Source: Streptomyces sp. NBC_00377
GTDB taxonomy: Bacteria > Actinomycetota > Actinomycetes > Streptomycetales > Streptomycetaceae
Direction: 5' to 3'
Length of the DNA stretch: 64,000 nt
Assembly: GCF_036075115.1 (NCBI RefSeq)
Contig: NZ_CP107958.1
Span: 620,001-684,000 of the forward strand
Shown here: piece after piece, positions 29,947-40,991 of the stretch
How positions within the stretch are numbered: position 1 is the stretch's first letter
How the letters are laid out: each line of letters starts with the position of its first letter
Program-made: the position numbers and the translations under genes
The notes under the pieces: model-generated
The model's database searches: none
Told to the model about the DNA's origin: nothing
What the model saw: the letters and a program-made list of their open reading frames with translations, nothing else

Positions 29947-30401
29947 GGGTGGCACTCACCGCGTCCGAAGCCACCGCTCGCGAGCGGCCGACCGGTCGGG
30001 AACCGGGCTCGGAGCGGGAGTTCGAGGTGGGGGACAGCAGTGCCCGCAGGGCGCGGATCCTGGATGAGCAGACTCCTCCGGACACGAGACGAGTGGCGAC
30101 CGGCGGACGGGCCACGGGCGGCGCAGCGCGCGAAGTGGCGGGTGCCACCGGCCGGCTGCCGAGCACCTCCGGGTTGGTTCCTCGCCGCTCGATACAGGAT
30201 GACGGGAATCCCGCAGCGATCGTCAATACCTTCCGCAGCATTCGGATCCACACGCCCTCATGGATGCGCCTCTTCCGGCCATCGAACCCCGCCAGGACCG
30301 ACAGCCCTGGGCGGCAGCCCTCCTGGTCTGCACCAAAGCGGACGCATCATCGACTCCGGTCCGAAACATTTCGACGCCATCAACGAATGATGCGAGAGGG
30401 A
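29947..30401. other. Intergenic region before the GH10-GH62 promoter
   Basis: About 455 bp without a supported gene. Open frames here have biased composition and no domain. Confidence 0.3.
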
Positions 30402-30429
30402 TTGACGCCCCGTCAGGGACTCCTATGAT
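30402..30429 (+). promoter_or_regulatory. Sigma-70-type promoter for the GH10-GH62 gene
   Basis: TTGACG (30402-30407) and TATGAT (30424-30429) are separated by 16 bp, close to the HrdB consensus. This leaves a leader of about 350 nt before the xylanase start. Confidence 0.65.
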
Positions 30430-30456
30430 CCGAGGACGTTCATAGAGTCAATCGGC

Positions 30457-30472
30457 GTTCGAAATACGGAAC
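30457..30472. promoter_or_regulatory. Operator-like palindrome GTTC-N8-GAAC
   Basis: GTTCGAAATACGGAAC sits about 28 bp downstream of the -10 element, a good position for a repressor. The form recalls IclR-type sites. An imperfect repeat around GGGCGG..TC..CATGAC follows at about 30505-30540. Confidence 0.45.
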
Positions 30473-30627
30473 GAAGCCATATCCGTACGCACCCCGACGC
30501 AGGGGCGGATCTCCATGACCAAGGGCGGGTTCTCATGACGAACGATGAGCTCGAACTGCCCCCTCACGCCTGCCCGACCGGACCGCCGCACCCCTGCGCC
30601 GCAGACGAGCCCCGCCCCACCCGCTGA

Positions 30628-32895
<2,268 letters not shown>

Positions 32896-33074
32896 CGTCC
32901 CCGCGGGCCGTCACCCGTGCGGGGCCCGCACCCTCGCCCGCCCGCCCCCGAATTCGCCCCTGCACGAGCGCGACGGCCGGTTCGTGAGCGCGTCCCCGCG
33001 TGCGCCCGTACGCCGCGACGCTCAGGCGCCGCGGCGTGCGGGTGGTGGTGCGGGTGGGTGGTCGTGCGGGTGGG

Positions 33075-33485
33075 TCAGTCGGTCATCGCGTCGCGGACGA
33101 GCGCGGTGTCGACGAACTGCTCGAAGCGGACGATGAGTCCGCCGCGTACGACGAAGTGGTGGGCGACACGCACGTCGATCGGCTTGCCGGTGGCCTTGTT
33201 GACGGCCGTGTAGCGGGCGAGGACGACGACGTTCTCGCCGTCGACGACGTAGGTGTCGTCGTGAGCGGCCCAGCCGTCCCAGTCCTGGCCGAGCTTCTCC
33301 ATCACGTTCGCGGTGACGCCGTCGGGGGTGCGGTAGGTGCCGGCCAGGGGGAAGCCGGCCATCTCGGTCCACTCCACGTCGGGAGCGAGGGTGGCCCGGA
33401 GCGCTTCCAGGTCACCGGCCGCGGACGCCAGGTACTGGCGGCGTACGACGTCGGCGGGGGCGGTGGAGGTCGCGAACTCGCTCAT
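33075..33485 (-). CDS. SnoaL/NTF2-like protein
   Basis: The 136-residue cone-shaped alpha+beta barrel protein has VVRRQYLASAAGDLEALRAT, LAPDVEWTEMAGFPLAGTYR, DDTYVVDGENVVVLARYTAV and VAHHFVVRGGLIVRFEQFVD. SnoaL-like proteins include polyketide cyclases, isomerases and many stress proteins; the catalytic residues are not conserved enough to choose. ATG at 33485 lies 2 nt after the stop of the metallo-hydrolase gene, making it the third gene of a dsbA-like / MBL / SnoaL operon. The 180 bp after GH10-GH62 and before this stop contain only GC-rich inverted repeats. Confidence 0.88.
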   Translation of the reverse strand: MSEFATSTAPADVVRRQYLASAAGDLEALRATLAPDVEWTEMAGFPLAGTYRTPDGVTANVMEKLGQDWDGWAAHDDTYVVDGENVVVLARYTAVNKATGKPIDVRVAHHFVVRGGLIVRFEQFVDTALVRDAMTD

Positions 33486-33487
33486 GG

Positions 33488-34294
33488 TCAGCCCCACTTC
33501 ATCTCGCCCTTGGCGACCTTCGCACCGATCTGGGCGGCGATCAGCATGCCGTTGCCGGGGTAGCGCTTGACGAGCGCCTCGGTCAGCGCGGCCCCGTCGG
33601 CGGCCCGGTCGAGCTCCTCCTCGAAGGCGACCAGGTAGTCGCGGGTGGCGGCGATGGCGGACGCGTCCGCCGCCGTGCCGGGCAGGCGGTGCCCGGGGAC
33701 GACCAACTCCGGCTCCAGGGCGGCCATCTCGTCGAGCAGGCCGATCCAGGCGGCGCGGTCGCCGGGGGTGGGGGTGTCGGCGACCCAGACGTGCTCCTGC
33801 TGGAAGAGCAGGACGCCGCCGAGGAGGGCGCGATGCCCGGCCTGCCACAGGTAGTGGCGGTCGGGCAGCGCGGCCGGGCCGCCCTTGAGTTCGAAGGTGT
33901 GGCCTTCCAGGGTGAGATCGCCGGTGAGCGGGGTGAGATCGACCAGGCGGGTGGGGAGGTTGGGGCCGAGGGCCGCCCAGGCCTTGAGCTTGCCCTCGTA
34001 GGAGTGCTGGATGTGCTCGATGACGAGCGGGGTCGCGACGAACTCCGCCTCCGGGAAGGCGTCGGCGAGGACCTCCGCGCCGAAGTAGAAGTCGGGGTCG
34101 GCGTGGCTGACGAAGACGGTGGTCAGCTTCTTGCCGGAGTCGAGGACCGCGGCGGCGAGGCGGTGGCCGTCGGCGCGGGTGAAGGCGGCGTCGACCAGCA
34201 GCGCCTCGTTCTCGCCGGTGACGAGGGTGGCGGTCTTGTTCTTGCTGCCGGCCGGGAAGTCCAGGTCGAGGACCGTGAAGTCGAGCGTGCTCAT
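33488..34294 (-). CDS. MBL-fold metallo-hydrolase with altered metal motif
   Basis: The 268-residue protein has a metallo-beta-lactamase fold: TATLVTGENEALLVDAAFTR, TTVFVSHADPDFYFGAEVLA and LEPELVVPGHRLPG. The canonical HxHxDH metal motif reads HADPDF, keeping the first His and the Asp but not the other two His, so a mononuclear or changed metal site is expected. Related HADPDxYFG proteins form a recognisable subfamily, so this is probably not decay. ATG at 34294 has AAGGAA with a 7-nt spacer. It is the middle gene of a three-gene operon with a DsbA-like oxidoreductase. Substrate unknown. Confidence 0.88.
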   Translation of the reverse strand: MSTLDFTVLDLDFPAGSKNKTATLVTGENEALLVDAAFTRADGHRLAAAVLDSGKKLTTVFVSHADPDFYFGAEVLADAFPEAEFVATPLVIEHIQHSYEGKLKAWAALGPNLPTRLVDLTPLTGDLTLEGHTFELKGGPAALPDRHYLWQAGHRALLGGVLLFQQEHVWVADTPTPGDRAAWIGLLDEMAALEPELVVPGHRLPGTAADASAIAATRDYLVAFEEELDRAADGAALTEALVKRYPGNGMLIAAQIGAKVAKGEMKWG

Positions 34295-34323
34295 GGTGGT
34301 TCCTTCCAAGGGGGTGGTCGGGG

Positions 34324-34950
34324 TCAGGAGGTGGGCGTGGAGGCGAACGCCGCGAGACGCGACGTCACGTCGTCAGCGCCGGCCCGGCCGCGCGCCAGGA
34401 CGTCGGCGCGGCCGCCGTCCACGGCGAGGAGCGTAGGGAAGGCGTTGACACCCAGCTCGGCGGCGCGTGCGAAGTCGGCTTCGGCCGCGGCTCGCGTCTC
34501 GGGCGCTTCGAAGGCGGCGGTGACGGCGTCCGCGTCCAGACCGGTCCGCTCGGCGACCTTCCGGTAGGTCGTGGGTTCGGACAGGCTGAGACCGTCGACG
34601 TAGAAGGCGTGCTGGAGCGCCACGGCCAGTTCCACCGCCCGCTCGGGGGCGGTCCTGCGCAGGGCGGCGAGTCCACGTGCGGCGGCGTCCGAGTCCATGA
34701 CGAACGAACCGTCGGCGATCAGCCGCCCGTACGCCTCGCCGAACTCGGCGCCGGTCAGCTCGGCGATCTGGGCGTTGGCGCCCTGGACGTATCCGAACTC
34801 GCGGATCGGCACCTTGCGCGATCCGGTGAACAGGCCTCCGGAGACCACGTCCACTGCGAGCCCCGGATGCCGCGCGGTCACCTCTCGCAGCGTCGGGGAG
34901 AAGCCGTGCGACCAACCGCAGTAGGCGTCGAAAACGTAGATCAGCTTCAT
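34324..34950 (-). CDS. DsbA-family (FrnE-like) thioredoxin-fold oxidoreductase
   Basis: The 208-residue cytosolic protein begins MKLIYVFDAYCGWSHGFSPT, so the active-site motif is CxxS (CGWS) rather than CxxC, as in glutathione-transferase-kappa/FrnE-like members. The inserted helical domain (YVQGANAQIAELTGAEFGEA) and the cis-Pro loop GVNAFPTLLAV are present. With a single cysteine it cannot form the usual dithiol, so isomerase, reductase or transferase activity with an external thiol is likelier. ATG at 34950 has GAGG upstream. It is first in the operon with MBL and SnoaL genes, and a palindromic operator (CTGATTAGTCAG) lies about 66 bp upstream. The set looks like a stress or xenobiotic-response unit. 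Confidence 0.88.
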   Translation of the reverse strand: MKLIYVFDAYCGWSHGFSPTLREVTARHPGLAVDVVSGGLFTGSRKVPIREFGYVQGANAQIAELTGAEFGEAYGRLIADGSFVMDSDAAARGLAALRRTAPERAVELAVALQHAFYVDGLSLSEPTTYRKVAERTGLDADAVTAAFEAPETRAAAEADFARAAELGVNAFPTLLAVDGGRADVLARGRAGADDVTSRLAAFASTPTS

Positions 34951-35015
34951 CGGGGACCTCGGCAGAAAGGGTGCGGCGCCCGCCCGGTGCGAACGGTTCA
35001 CCGGCCCAACAATAC

Positions 35016-35027
35016 CTGATTAGTCAG
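35016..35027. promoter_or_regulatory. Palindromic operator upstream of the DsbA-like operon
   Basis: CTGATTAGTCAG (CTGA-N4-TCAG) sits in an AT-rich patch (35008-35033) where the operon promoter is expected. MarR/HxlR-type regulators bind such sites; no regulator gene adjoins. The remaining 400 bp to 35435 show no gene. Confidence 0.5.
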
Positions 35028-35435
35028 ATATTCCTCCGCCGACGCGAAGATCGTCACGCACCCGCCTCCGTTTGCCTTCGCACACACTTCTCGCACGTTT
35101 CGCGCACCGCGTCGAGCATCGGCCCGCCGCCACGCGCCGGCCCCGGCGGGCGACCTCCGCCGCCACGGTGCGGCCGCCGGGACCATCGACACCGGCGCTT
35201 CACGGCGGCTTCCGAGACACGCCCGGCCGCCGCACCGAGGGGGCGCCGATCCCGCGGCAGCCCGGAGGCGCTCCGAGAGGTTCACCTTCCCGACACCGGA
35301 GGGTCGGCCGAAGCCGGCCGCCTGGACCGGACCACAGGGTCAAATTTCGATCTCCCCCGACCGAGCCGGCGACAAATCAGCGTTACCAGCGGTAAGTTCC
35401 CGCTGCCCCTCCCCACTTCACAGGAGTGCCGCTTC

Positions 35436-36785
35436 ATGCGCCGTCTTCTCACCTGCCTCACGGCCGCAGCCGTCACCTGCGGCGGCTTCATCGCGACCGC
35501 GTCCCCCGCGGCCGCCGCCGCGGACCCGGTTTCCGGGTCCTTCAGCACCCTCACCTACAACGTCGCGGGCCTGCCGGCGATCCTCTCCAGCGCCTCCACA
35601 CCCCGCGACACCAGCACCACCACCATCGGCCAGCGCATCGCGCCGTACGACATCGTGCACGTCGAGGAGGACTTCAACTACCACTCCTACCTCTACGCCG
35701 CGGACACCGCGCACGCCTACCGCACCCCCACCAGCGGCGGCGCGGGCATCGGCAGCGGACTGAACACGCTCGCGAAACTCCCTTACGACAGCGACGACTT
35801 CGAGCGGGTGCACTGGAACTCCTGCCAGCTCGACTCCGGCGACTGCCTGACGCCCAAGGGCTTCAGCTTCATGCGGGAGCGGCTGGCGGAAGGCGTCTAC
35901 GTCGACCTCTACAACCTGCACACCAACGCAGGCACCAACGACGGCGACCTGGCCTCGCGCGCCGACAACCTCGCTCAGCTGACGGCCTTCATCAAGACCC
36001 ACTCGGCCGGCAACGCCGTCGTGGTCATGGGTGACACCAACACCCGCTACACCCGCAGCGGCGACACCATCGCCGAGTTCGCAGCAGCCAACGGCCTCAC
36101 CGACCCCTGGGTGAAGCTCGTCCGCGGCGGCACCCCGCCCGTCAAGGGCAGCGACGCCCTCGTCTGCGACCAGAGCGGGCCCACCGTGCCCAACACCTGC
36201 GAGGTCGTCGACAAGGTCCTCTACCGTGGCAGCAAGCTCGTGTCGCTCGACGCCACGTCCTACACCAACGAGCACGCCAAGTTCCTCACCGACGGCGGTC
36301 TCATGCTGTCCGACCACGACCCGATCGCGGTCGGCTTCTCCTGGTCGCGCAACGCGGACTTCCAGCTCAGCGACCAGTACGGCGGGCCGCACGGCGACTA
36401 CTACACCGACATCGACGCGGTACCGGCGGGCGCCCGCCCGGTCAGCCTCTCGCTGCGCAGCGGCTCGCGCGTCGACGGCGTCGGCCTGACCCTCGACAAC
36501 GGCAAGGTCCTCACGCACGGCGGAACCGGTGGCACGGCGTCCTCCCTCACCCTGGGCAGCGGGGAGTACGTCACCTCCGCCCAACTGTGCCAGGGCGCGA
36601 AGGACGGCCACACGCGGATCTTCTACGCCAAGTTCAGCACCAACCTCGGCCGGAGCCTGTCCGGCGGAACCACCACGTCGGACTGCGTGACCCGTACCGC
36701 GCCCTCGGGCTGGCAGCTCGCCGGGTTCCACGGACGCGCTGCCGCCGAGGTCGACAAGCTCGGCTTCATCTTCACGAAGCGCTGA
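35436..36785 (+). CDS. Secreted endonuclease/exonuclease/phosphatase-fold protein with C-terminal lectin-like domain
   Basis: The 449-residue protein has a Sec signal (LLTCLTAAAVTCGGFIATAS, cleaved near AAA-ADP) and a DNase I-like domain (about 32-310) with TLTYNVAGLP, VHVEEDFNYHSY, VVVMGDTNTRYTR and LSDHDPIAVGF, i.e. the Asn, Glu, Asp/Asn and Asp-His catalytic set. Likely substrates are phosphodiesters, for example sphingomyelin or extracellular nucleic acid; the family does not decide. The C-terminal 135 residues (YTDIDAVPAGARPVSLSLRS, HGGTGGTASSLTLGSGEYV, and CQGAKDGHTRIFYAKF) resemble a jacalin-like lectin fold. ATG at 35436 follows AGGAG. Confidence 0.85.
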   Translation: MRRLLTCLTAAAVTCGGFIATASPAAAAADPVSGSFSTLTYNVAGLPAILSSASTPRDTSTTTIGQRIAPYDIVHVEEDFNYHSYLYAADTAHAYRTPTSGGAGIGSGLNTLAKLPYDSDDFERVHWNSCQLDSGDCLTPKGFSFMRERLAEGVYVDLYNLHTNAGTNDGDLASRADNLAQLTAFIKTHSAGNAVVVMGDTNTRYTRSGDTIAEFAAANGLTDPWVKLVRGGTPPVKGSDALVCDQSGPTVPNTCEVVDKVLYRGSKLVSLDATSYTNEHAKFLTDGGLMLSDHDPIAVGFSWSRNADFQLSDQYGGPHGDYYTDIDAVPAGARPVSLSLRSGSRVDGVGLTLDNGKVLTHGGTGGTASSLTLGSGEYVTSAQLCQGAKDGHTRIFYAKFSTNLGRSLSGGTTTSDCVTRTAPSGWQLAGFHGRAAAEVDKLGFIFTKR

Positions 36786-36928
36786 CCCGCTCCCGCGCAC
36801 CGGACCCGCGTCGGCGGCCTCAGGGCCGTCGCCGCCCGGTGCCCTTCGGCCACCTCAAACCGCTCGCGGCCGTCCTTGCGACCGTGATCTACTTCCGGCA
36901 CCGCGTCGATCGACAAGAAGCCGAGATC

Positions 36929-37243
36929 ATGAACCACCACTGCTGCGAGGCGATGAGCAGCCGCGTGAACCCGCGGTGCGACCGCCACGAGGACCTCTTC
37001 GCCTGCCCGGACGCACTGATCCACTTCAGTGCCAGGTTCCAGGAGTACGGGCTGATCGTCCACGACGGCGGCACATCGAGCATCACGATCGGGTTCTGTC
37101 CCTGGTGCGGACGGCGTCTGCCCGCTTCGCAGCGGGACCGCTGGTTCGACGAACTGGAGCAACGCGGCGTCGATCCGTGGGAGGACGAGATTCCGGCCGA
37201 GTTCCAGGACGGCCGCTGGCTCGCCGCAGCGCCTCGGGACTGA
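36929..37243 (+). CDS. Small cysteine-rich protein, probably zinc-binding
   Basis: The 104-residue protein begins MNHHCCEAMSSRVNPRCDRH and ends with ITIGFCPWCGRRLPAS and a Trp/Asp/Glu-rich tail. The CC, CDRHED, FACPD and CPWC motifs would give one or two metal sites of zinc-ribbon type; I associate it with the DUF6980 type of small bacterial proteins, loosely. ATG at 36929 has only a weak AAGAAG upstream. The gene stands alone between a secreted nuclease-like gene and a methyltransferase unit. Confidence 0.75.
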   Translation: MNHHCCEAMSSRVNPRCDRHEDLFACPDALIHFSARFQEYGLIVHDGGTSSITIGFCPWCGRRLPASQRDRWFDELEQRGVDPWEDEIPAEFQDGRWLAAAPRD

Positions 37244-37449
37244 CGGACGCGCAGCCCCCCGGCCGCTACCGGGAGGGCCGCCCGACGGTCGCGGGGGTCG
37301 GTCACGGCTGCCCTCGCACCGCACCACCAGCCCGATCGGCGCAGGCGCGGCGCGCCTCGACCGTGGGCGCGGCAGCCGGTGGAGGATCGATGGGCGGCGG
37401 CCCCGGGACGGCCGCCCGGCACCGCCCCAGCGCTTGAAGAGGTCCGGCC

Positions 37450-37548
37450 ATGACACTGTTCGACGACCCGCTGCTCCAGCCCCCGGCCGACCGGCCACCG
37501 CAGATCGTCGCGGACGACGCCCCCGGCACCGCGCCGGCCACGACATGA
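37450..37548 (+). CDS. 32-residue ORF translationally coupled to the methyltransferase
   Basis: ATG at 37450 has GAAGAGG with an 8-nt spacer, a better ribosome site than the methyltransferase itself has. It encodes MTLFDDPLLQPPADRPPQIV and 12 more residues, ending in a TGA that overlaps the methyltransferase ATG (ATGA at 37545). It is probably a coupling leader ORF. A functional microprotein is possible, but no family is recognised. Confidence 0.5.
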   Translation: MTLFDDPLLQPPADRPPQIVADDAPGTAPATT

Positions 37549-38381
37549 GCACCGCTGCGAGCGACGGCGCACCAGGGGGCGACGCGCCGGACGGTGGACG
37601 CTACGGCGAGGCCGTCTTCCGGCCGGAGCAGCCGGGCGAGGGCGAGCGCATCGACTTCGGTGCCCTCGCGTACGACGACACCACCGTGGCGCGACTACGG
37701 GCGCTCGGGGCCGGCCCGGGATGGCACTGCCTCGACGTGGGGGCGGGAACGGGCACGGTCTCTCGTCGTCTGCTGAGCGAGGCCGGGGTCTCCCGTGTGC
37801 TGGCCGTGGACCGGGACGTACGTTTCCTCGGCGCGCGGCCCGTGCCCGGACTCGACGTACTGGAGGCCGACATCACCGCCCCGGAGGCGATCCCCGGCCG
37901 GTTCTCGCTCGTCCACGCCCGCTTCGTGCTGATGCACCTGCCCGAGCGCGACCGCGTGATCAGGGCGCTGGCCGACATGGTCGCGCCCGGCGGCGTGCTG
38001 GTGCTCAGCGACGCGGTCGACCTGACGGGCGGCCGGACACCCGACACGCCGTACAGCGCGGCGATGCGGGCGATGTGGGAAGGGCTGCGGGACACCATCG
38101 GGACCGATGTCTCCTGGGTACCGTCGTACCCGCAGCTGCTGCGTGAGGCGGGGCTGCTGTCCGTGGGCGCCGAGGTCCATGTCCCGCCGCTGCTGCCCGG
38201 CAGTCCCATCAGCCGCTTCTGGGCGGACACGTGGGAGCGGAGCAGGACCGCGATGCTCGCCACCGGCCTGGTCGACGACCCCGCCGTGGACGCGGCGATC
38301 CGCTACCTGGGCTCCGAGGACTGCGCCGCGCTGTCGGCCGGCATGCTCACCGCCTGGGGCCGGAAACCCGCGCGGGCATGA
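37545..38381 (+). CDS. Class I SAM-dependent methyltransferase
   Basis: The 278-residue enzyme has SAM motif I WHCLDVGAGTGTVSRRLL, motif II around VLAVDRDVRFL, and post-motif LVHARFVLMHLPERDRVI with MVAPGGVLVLSDAVD. It lacks the features of RNA or DNA methyltransferases and resembles small-molecule O/N-methyltransferases of the UbiE/MT11-12 kind; the acceptor is unknown. ATG at 37545 has no ribosome site of its own and overlaps the stop of a 32-codon ORF, so translation is likely coupled. No biosynthetic genes adjoin. Confidence 0.88.
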   Translation: MSTAASDGAPGGDAPDGGRYGEAVFRPEQPGEGERIDFGALAYDDTTVARLRALGAGPGWHCLDVGAGTGTVSRRLLSEAGVSRVLAVDRDVRFLGARPVPGLDVLEADITAPEAIPGRFSLVHARFVLMHLPERDRVIRALADMVAPGGVLVLSDAVDLTGGRTPDTPYSAAMRAMWEGLRDTIGTDVSWVPSYPQLLREAGLLSVGAEVHVPPLLPGSPISRFWADTWERSRTAMLATGLVDDPAVDAAIRYLGSEDCAALSAGMLTAWGRKPARA

Positions 38382-38706
38382 CCGCACGGGGTGCCCGAGA
38401 GGGCGGAGGAGGTCGCGAGGGGTGTGGCGGCCGCGTGCGACGTCGTCCCACTGGCCGCGGGACGCAGGCCGCAGGCCGCAGGGCCTCGTCGTCGTCGCTC
38501 GGCCGAGCGGCTCGGCCGGAGGGGGGCGAAGTTGCCGCGGAGCGGACGGTCCCGTGTCCGCCGGGTGGCCGCGCGGGCGCGGTCGCGTCCACGCGGCCCG
38601 TGGGCCACTCGCCACGGCGTCCCCGAGGGAGAGGACGCCGGACATGCACCGCTCACGGTCCCGCGGCGGCGAGATGCTTCGAGCCCTTCGCCGACGCGGG
38701 AGTGGC
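38382..38706. other. Intergenic region, nothing recognised
   Basis: These 325 bp lie between convergent methyltransferase and msrA genes. They contain short GC-rich repeats (CGCAGGC copies near 38460-38485) and no supported gene. Confidence 0.3.
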
Positions 38707-39219
38707 TCAGCCCTGCGTGCGGGCCGGAAGCCGCCATCCCGGGCGCGGGAAGTGGCAGGTGTAACCCTCGGGGTACCGCTCGAGGTAGTCCTGGTGCTCG
38801 GGCTCGGCCTCCCAGAAGGGGCCGACGGGCTCGACCTCGGTGACGGCCACGCCCGGCCAGAGTCCAGAGGCGTTCACGTCCGCGATGGTGTCCTCGGCGA
38901 TCCGCTTCTGCTCGTCGTCCACGTAGTAGATCGCCGAGCGGTAGCTGAGGCCGATGTCGTTGCCCTGCCGGTTCTTGGTGCTCGGGTCGTGGATCTGGAA
39001 GAAGAACTCCAGGATCGCGCGGAAGTCGGTCTTCTCGGGATCGAAGAGGATCTCGATGGCCTCCGCGTGGGTGCCGTGGTTGCGGTACGTGGCGTTCGGC
39101 ACGTCACCCCCGGTGTATCCGACGCGGGTCGCCGTCACGCCCGGGAGCCGGCGGATCAGGTCCTGCATCCCCCAGAAGCATCCGCCCGCAAGCACGGCCC
39201 TCTGCGTCTGCGCTGCCAT
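38707..39219 (-). CDS. msrA: Peptide-methionine (S)-S-oxide reductase
   Basis: The 170-residue cytosolic enzyme repairs oxidised methionine. Its start contains the MsrA active site, [20 protein letters not shown] with catalytic Cys14, followed by [57 protein letters not shown] and [20 protein letters not shown], all family hallmarks. ATG at 39219 follows AAGGT. No C-terminal resolving cysteine is visible, so it probably relies on another thiol. It is monocistronic. Confidence 0.96.
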   Translation of the reverse strand: MAAQTQRAVLAGGCFWGMQDLIRRLPGVTATRVGYTGGDVPNATYRNHGTHAEAIEILFDPEKTDFRAILEFFFQIHDPSTKNRQGNDIGLSYRSAIYYVDDEQKRIAEDTIADVNASGLWPGVAVTEVEPVGPFWEAEPEHQDYLERYPEGYTCHFPRPGWRLPARTQG

Positions 39220-39580
39220 GTCGGCACCTTTCTGTCTGTCGCCTCGGCGACTTCCACTACTCGCTCGCACACCGTCGGCGTCGCCGCCTCCGTGCCTACA
39301 AGAGCACGTGAGAGGCCCGAACAATTCCTCGCCCCCGCCGGCCTGGTTCCGCCGTCGCCGGCCGGTCGACATCGTGAGACCCGCGCCGTGTTTCCTCCCT
39401 GCCGGCCGAGGAGTTCGGGGCGCGTGCCGAGCCGGTCTGCCCGACGAGCCGGTGCCGCATCCGGTACCTGCCGTGCTCGGCGCGGGAGAGCGTCTCCTCG
39501 ACGGCCTCGCCGGACCGACCAGGACGCCGACCGACGTGATCAGTTCGCCGACTGTCACGCGGCTGCGCCATCGGATCGCA
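39220..39580. other. Intergenic region upstream of msrA
   Basis: This 361-bp stretch should hold the msrA promoter at its left end. It is otherwise without a supported gene. Confidence 0.3.
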
Positions 39581-39616
39581 CGGCAGGGGTGACCTGCCCG
39601 CAGGTCACCCCTGCCG
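39581..39616 (-). terminator. Strong hairpin terminator after the FAD monooxygenase gene
   Basis: A perfect 16-bp stem (39581-39596 with 39601-39616, CGGCAGGGGTGACCTG and its complement) closes a four-base CCCG loop, 74 bp beyond the FAD-monooxygenase stop. It probably also insulates msrA. Confidence 0.85.
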
Positions 39617-39689
39617 TGGGTAGACCTGCCCACAGGACGAAGTCCCCGGCGCTCCGGCGCGCCTGCCGCCCGCGGGTGCACCCGTCGAG

Positions 39690-40850
39690 TCAGTTCCCCG
39701 GCGTGATCGGGCTGCCTTCTCGGGTCTGCTCGGAGCCGGTGAACATGTCGATCAGGCTGTGGGGCGCGTTGTCGCCGTACAGCAGCTCGTGCAGGTGGGC
39801 GCCGTCGGTGGCGGCCGCGGCGCTGCGGGGGAACATGGCCTGCTCGTACTCGGTGAGCGCGGTCTCGATGTCGTCGGGGTGCGCGGCTATGGCCTTGCCG
39901 AGTTCGGCGCCGTCGTACAGGGCCAGGTTGGCGCCTTCGCCGTTCGGGATCGACAGGTGGGCGGCGTCGCCGAGCAGGGTCACCCCCGGTACGCGATCCC
40001 ACCGGTGCGCGAGGGGCAGGGCGTGCAGGGGGCGCAGGACCGGTGCGGTCTCACCGTCGGTGATCAGCGCGGTGAGTTCGGGGGCCCAGCCGTCGAACTC
40101 CCGCGCGATCCGCGTGGTGGCCGCGGTGGAGTCGGTGAAGTCGATGCCGGAGAACCAGGCCGGCGACCCGGTGAGCATCACGTAGGTGTGCAGGGTGCCG
40201 CCGCTCTCCCGGTGAGCCAGCAATCCCCTTCCGGGCAGCAGAGCGAACAGTGCCCCGCCGCCGACCGCCTTCGCGGTGGCCGGGTGACGGTTGTCGGCGT
40301 CGAACAGGTAGGTCTCCACGCACGACATACCGACGTACGCGGGTGCCGCCTCGGAGAGCAGGGGGCGGACCCGTGACCACGCGCCGTCGGCGCCGACCAG
40401 CAGGTCGCTGACGACGGTGGCGCCGTCGTCGAAGGTCACCTCGTGCCGGCCGGCACCGAGGGCGCGGACGGCGCTCACCTTGCTCCCCCAGCGGACGGTG
40501 CCGGGCGGGAGCGAGTCGAGCAGGAGTCGGCGCAGCTCACCGCGCTGCACCTCGGGGCGGCCACCCGTGCCGTCGTCCCCCTGGTCGAAGAGGACGGCTC
40601 CGTCCCGGTCGAGGACCCGTATCGCCTGGCGGCCCTCCAGGACCAGGTCGCGGAACTCGTCGATCAGGCCGGCCGCCCGCAGAGCGGGCTGGCCGTTGTA
40701 GTCGTGGATGTCGAGCATCCCGCCCTGCGAACGCGCCGTCGGGGACGCCTCCGCCTCGTAGACCGTCGACGGGACGCCGTGGACGTGGAGAACGCGGGCG
40801 AGGGTGAGCCCTCCGAGCCCTGCGCCGATGATCGTGACGTGACTGGTCAT
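39690..40850 (-). CDS. FAD-dependent monooxygenase (TetX-like, PHBH fold)
   Basis: The 386-residue flavoprotein should hydroxylate an aromatic or polyketide-like substrate with NADPH and O2. It has the dinucleotide motif [38 protein letters not shown] (TetX-like GG-DIH segment), a central [16 protein letters not shown] and the second FAD motif [20 protein letters not shown]. These match tetracycline-inactivating TetX and related monooxygenases, although substrate choice cannot be read off. ATG at 40850 has GAGGAA with a 6-nt spacer. It is divergent from a TetR gene with three identical-type operators in the 141-bp gap, so it is probably a ligand-inducible detoxification gene. Confidence 0.92.
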   Translation of the reverse strand: MTSHVTIIGAGLGGLTLARVLHVHGVPSTVYEAEASPTARSQGGMLDIHDYNGQPALRAAGLIDEFRDLVLEGRQAIRVLDRDGAVLFDQGDDGTGGRPEVQRGELRRLLLDSLPPGTVRWGSKVSAVRALGAGRHEVTFDDGATVVSDLLVGADGAWSRVRPLLSEAAPAYVGMSCVETYLFDADNRHPATAKAVGGGALFALLPGRGLLAHRESGGTLHTYVMLTGSPAWFSGIDFTDSTAATTRIAREFDGWAPELTALITDGETAPVLRPLHALPLAHRWDRVPGVTLLGDAAHLSIPNGEGANLALYDGAELGKAIAAHPDDIETALTEYEQAMFPRSAAAATDGAHLHELLYGDNAPHSLIDMFTGSEQTREGSPITPGN

Positions 40851-40904
40851 GGTGGTTCCTCTGGGATCGCGCGTCCATCGGGTGGGCCACCCGGCGGAAC
40901 ATTT

Positions 40905-40972
40905 CTGGAATGCCGTTCCAGAAGCAGACTGGAGCGCCGTTCCAGAGATGTCAAGCTGGAACGGCATTCCAG
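40905..40972. promoter_or_regulatory. Three 17-bp TetR operators
   Basis: CTGGAATGCCGTTCCAG (40905-40921), CTGGAGCGCCGTTCCAG (40929-40945) and CTGGAACGGCATTCCAG (40956-40972) are palindromes spaced 24 and 27 bp apart. The third is the exact reverse complement of the first. They fill the divergent promoter region of the FAD monooxygenase and tetR genes. Confidence 0.9.
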
Positions 40973-40991
40973 GCTGTGCCAGGATGTGCGC

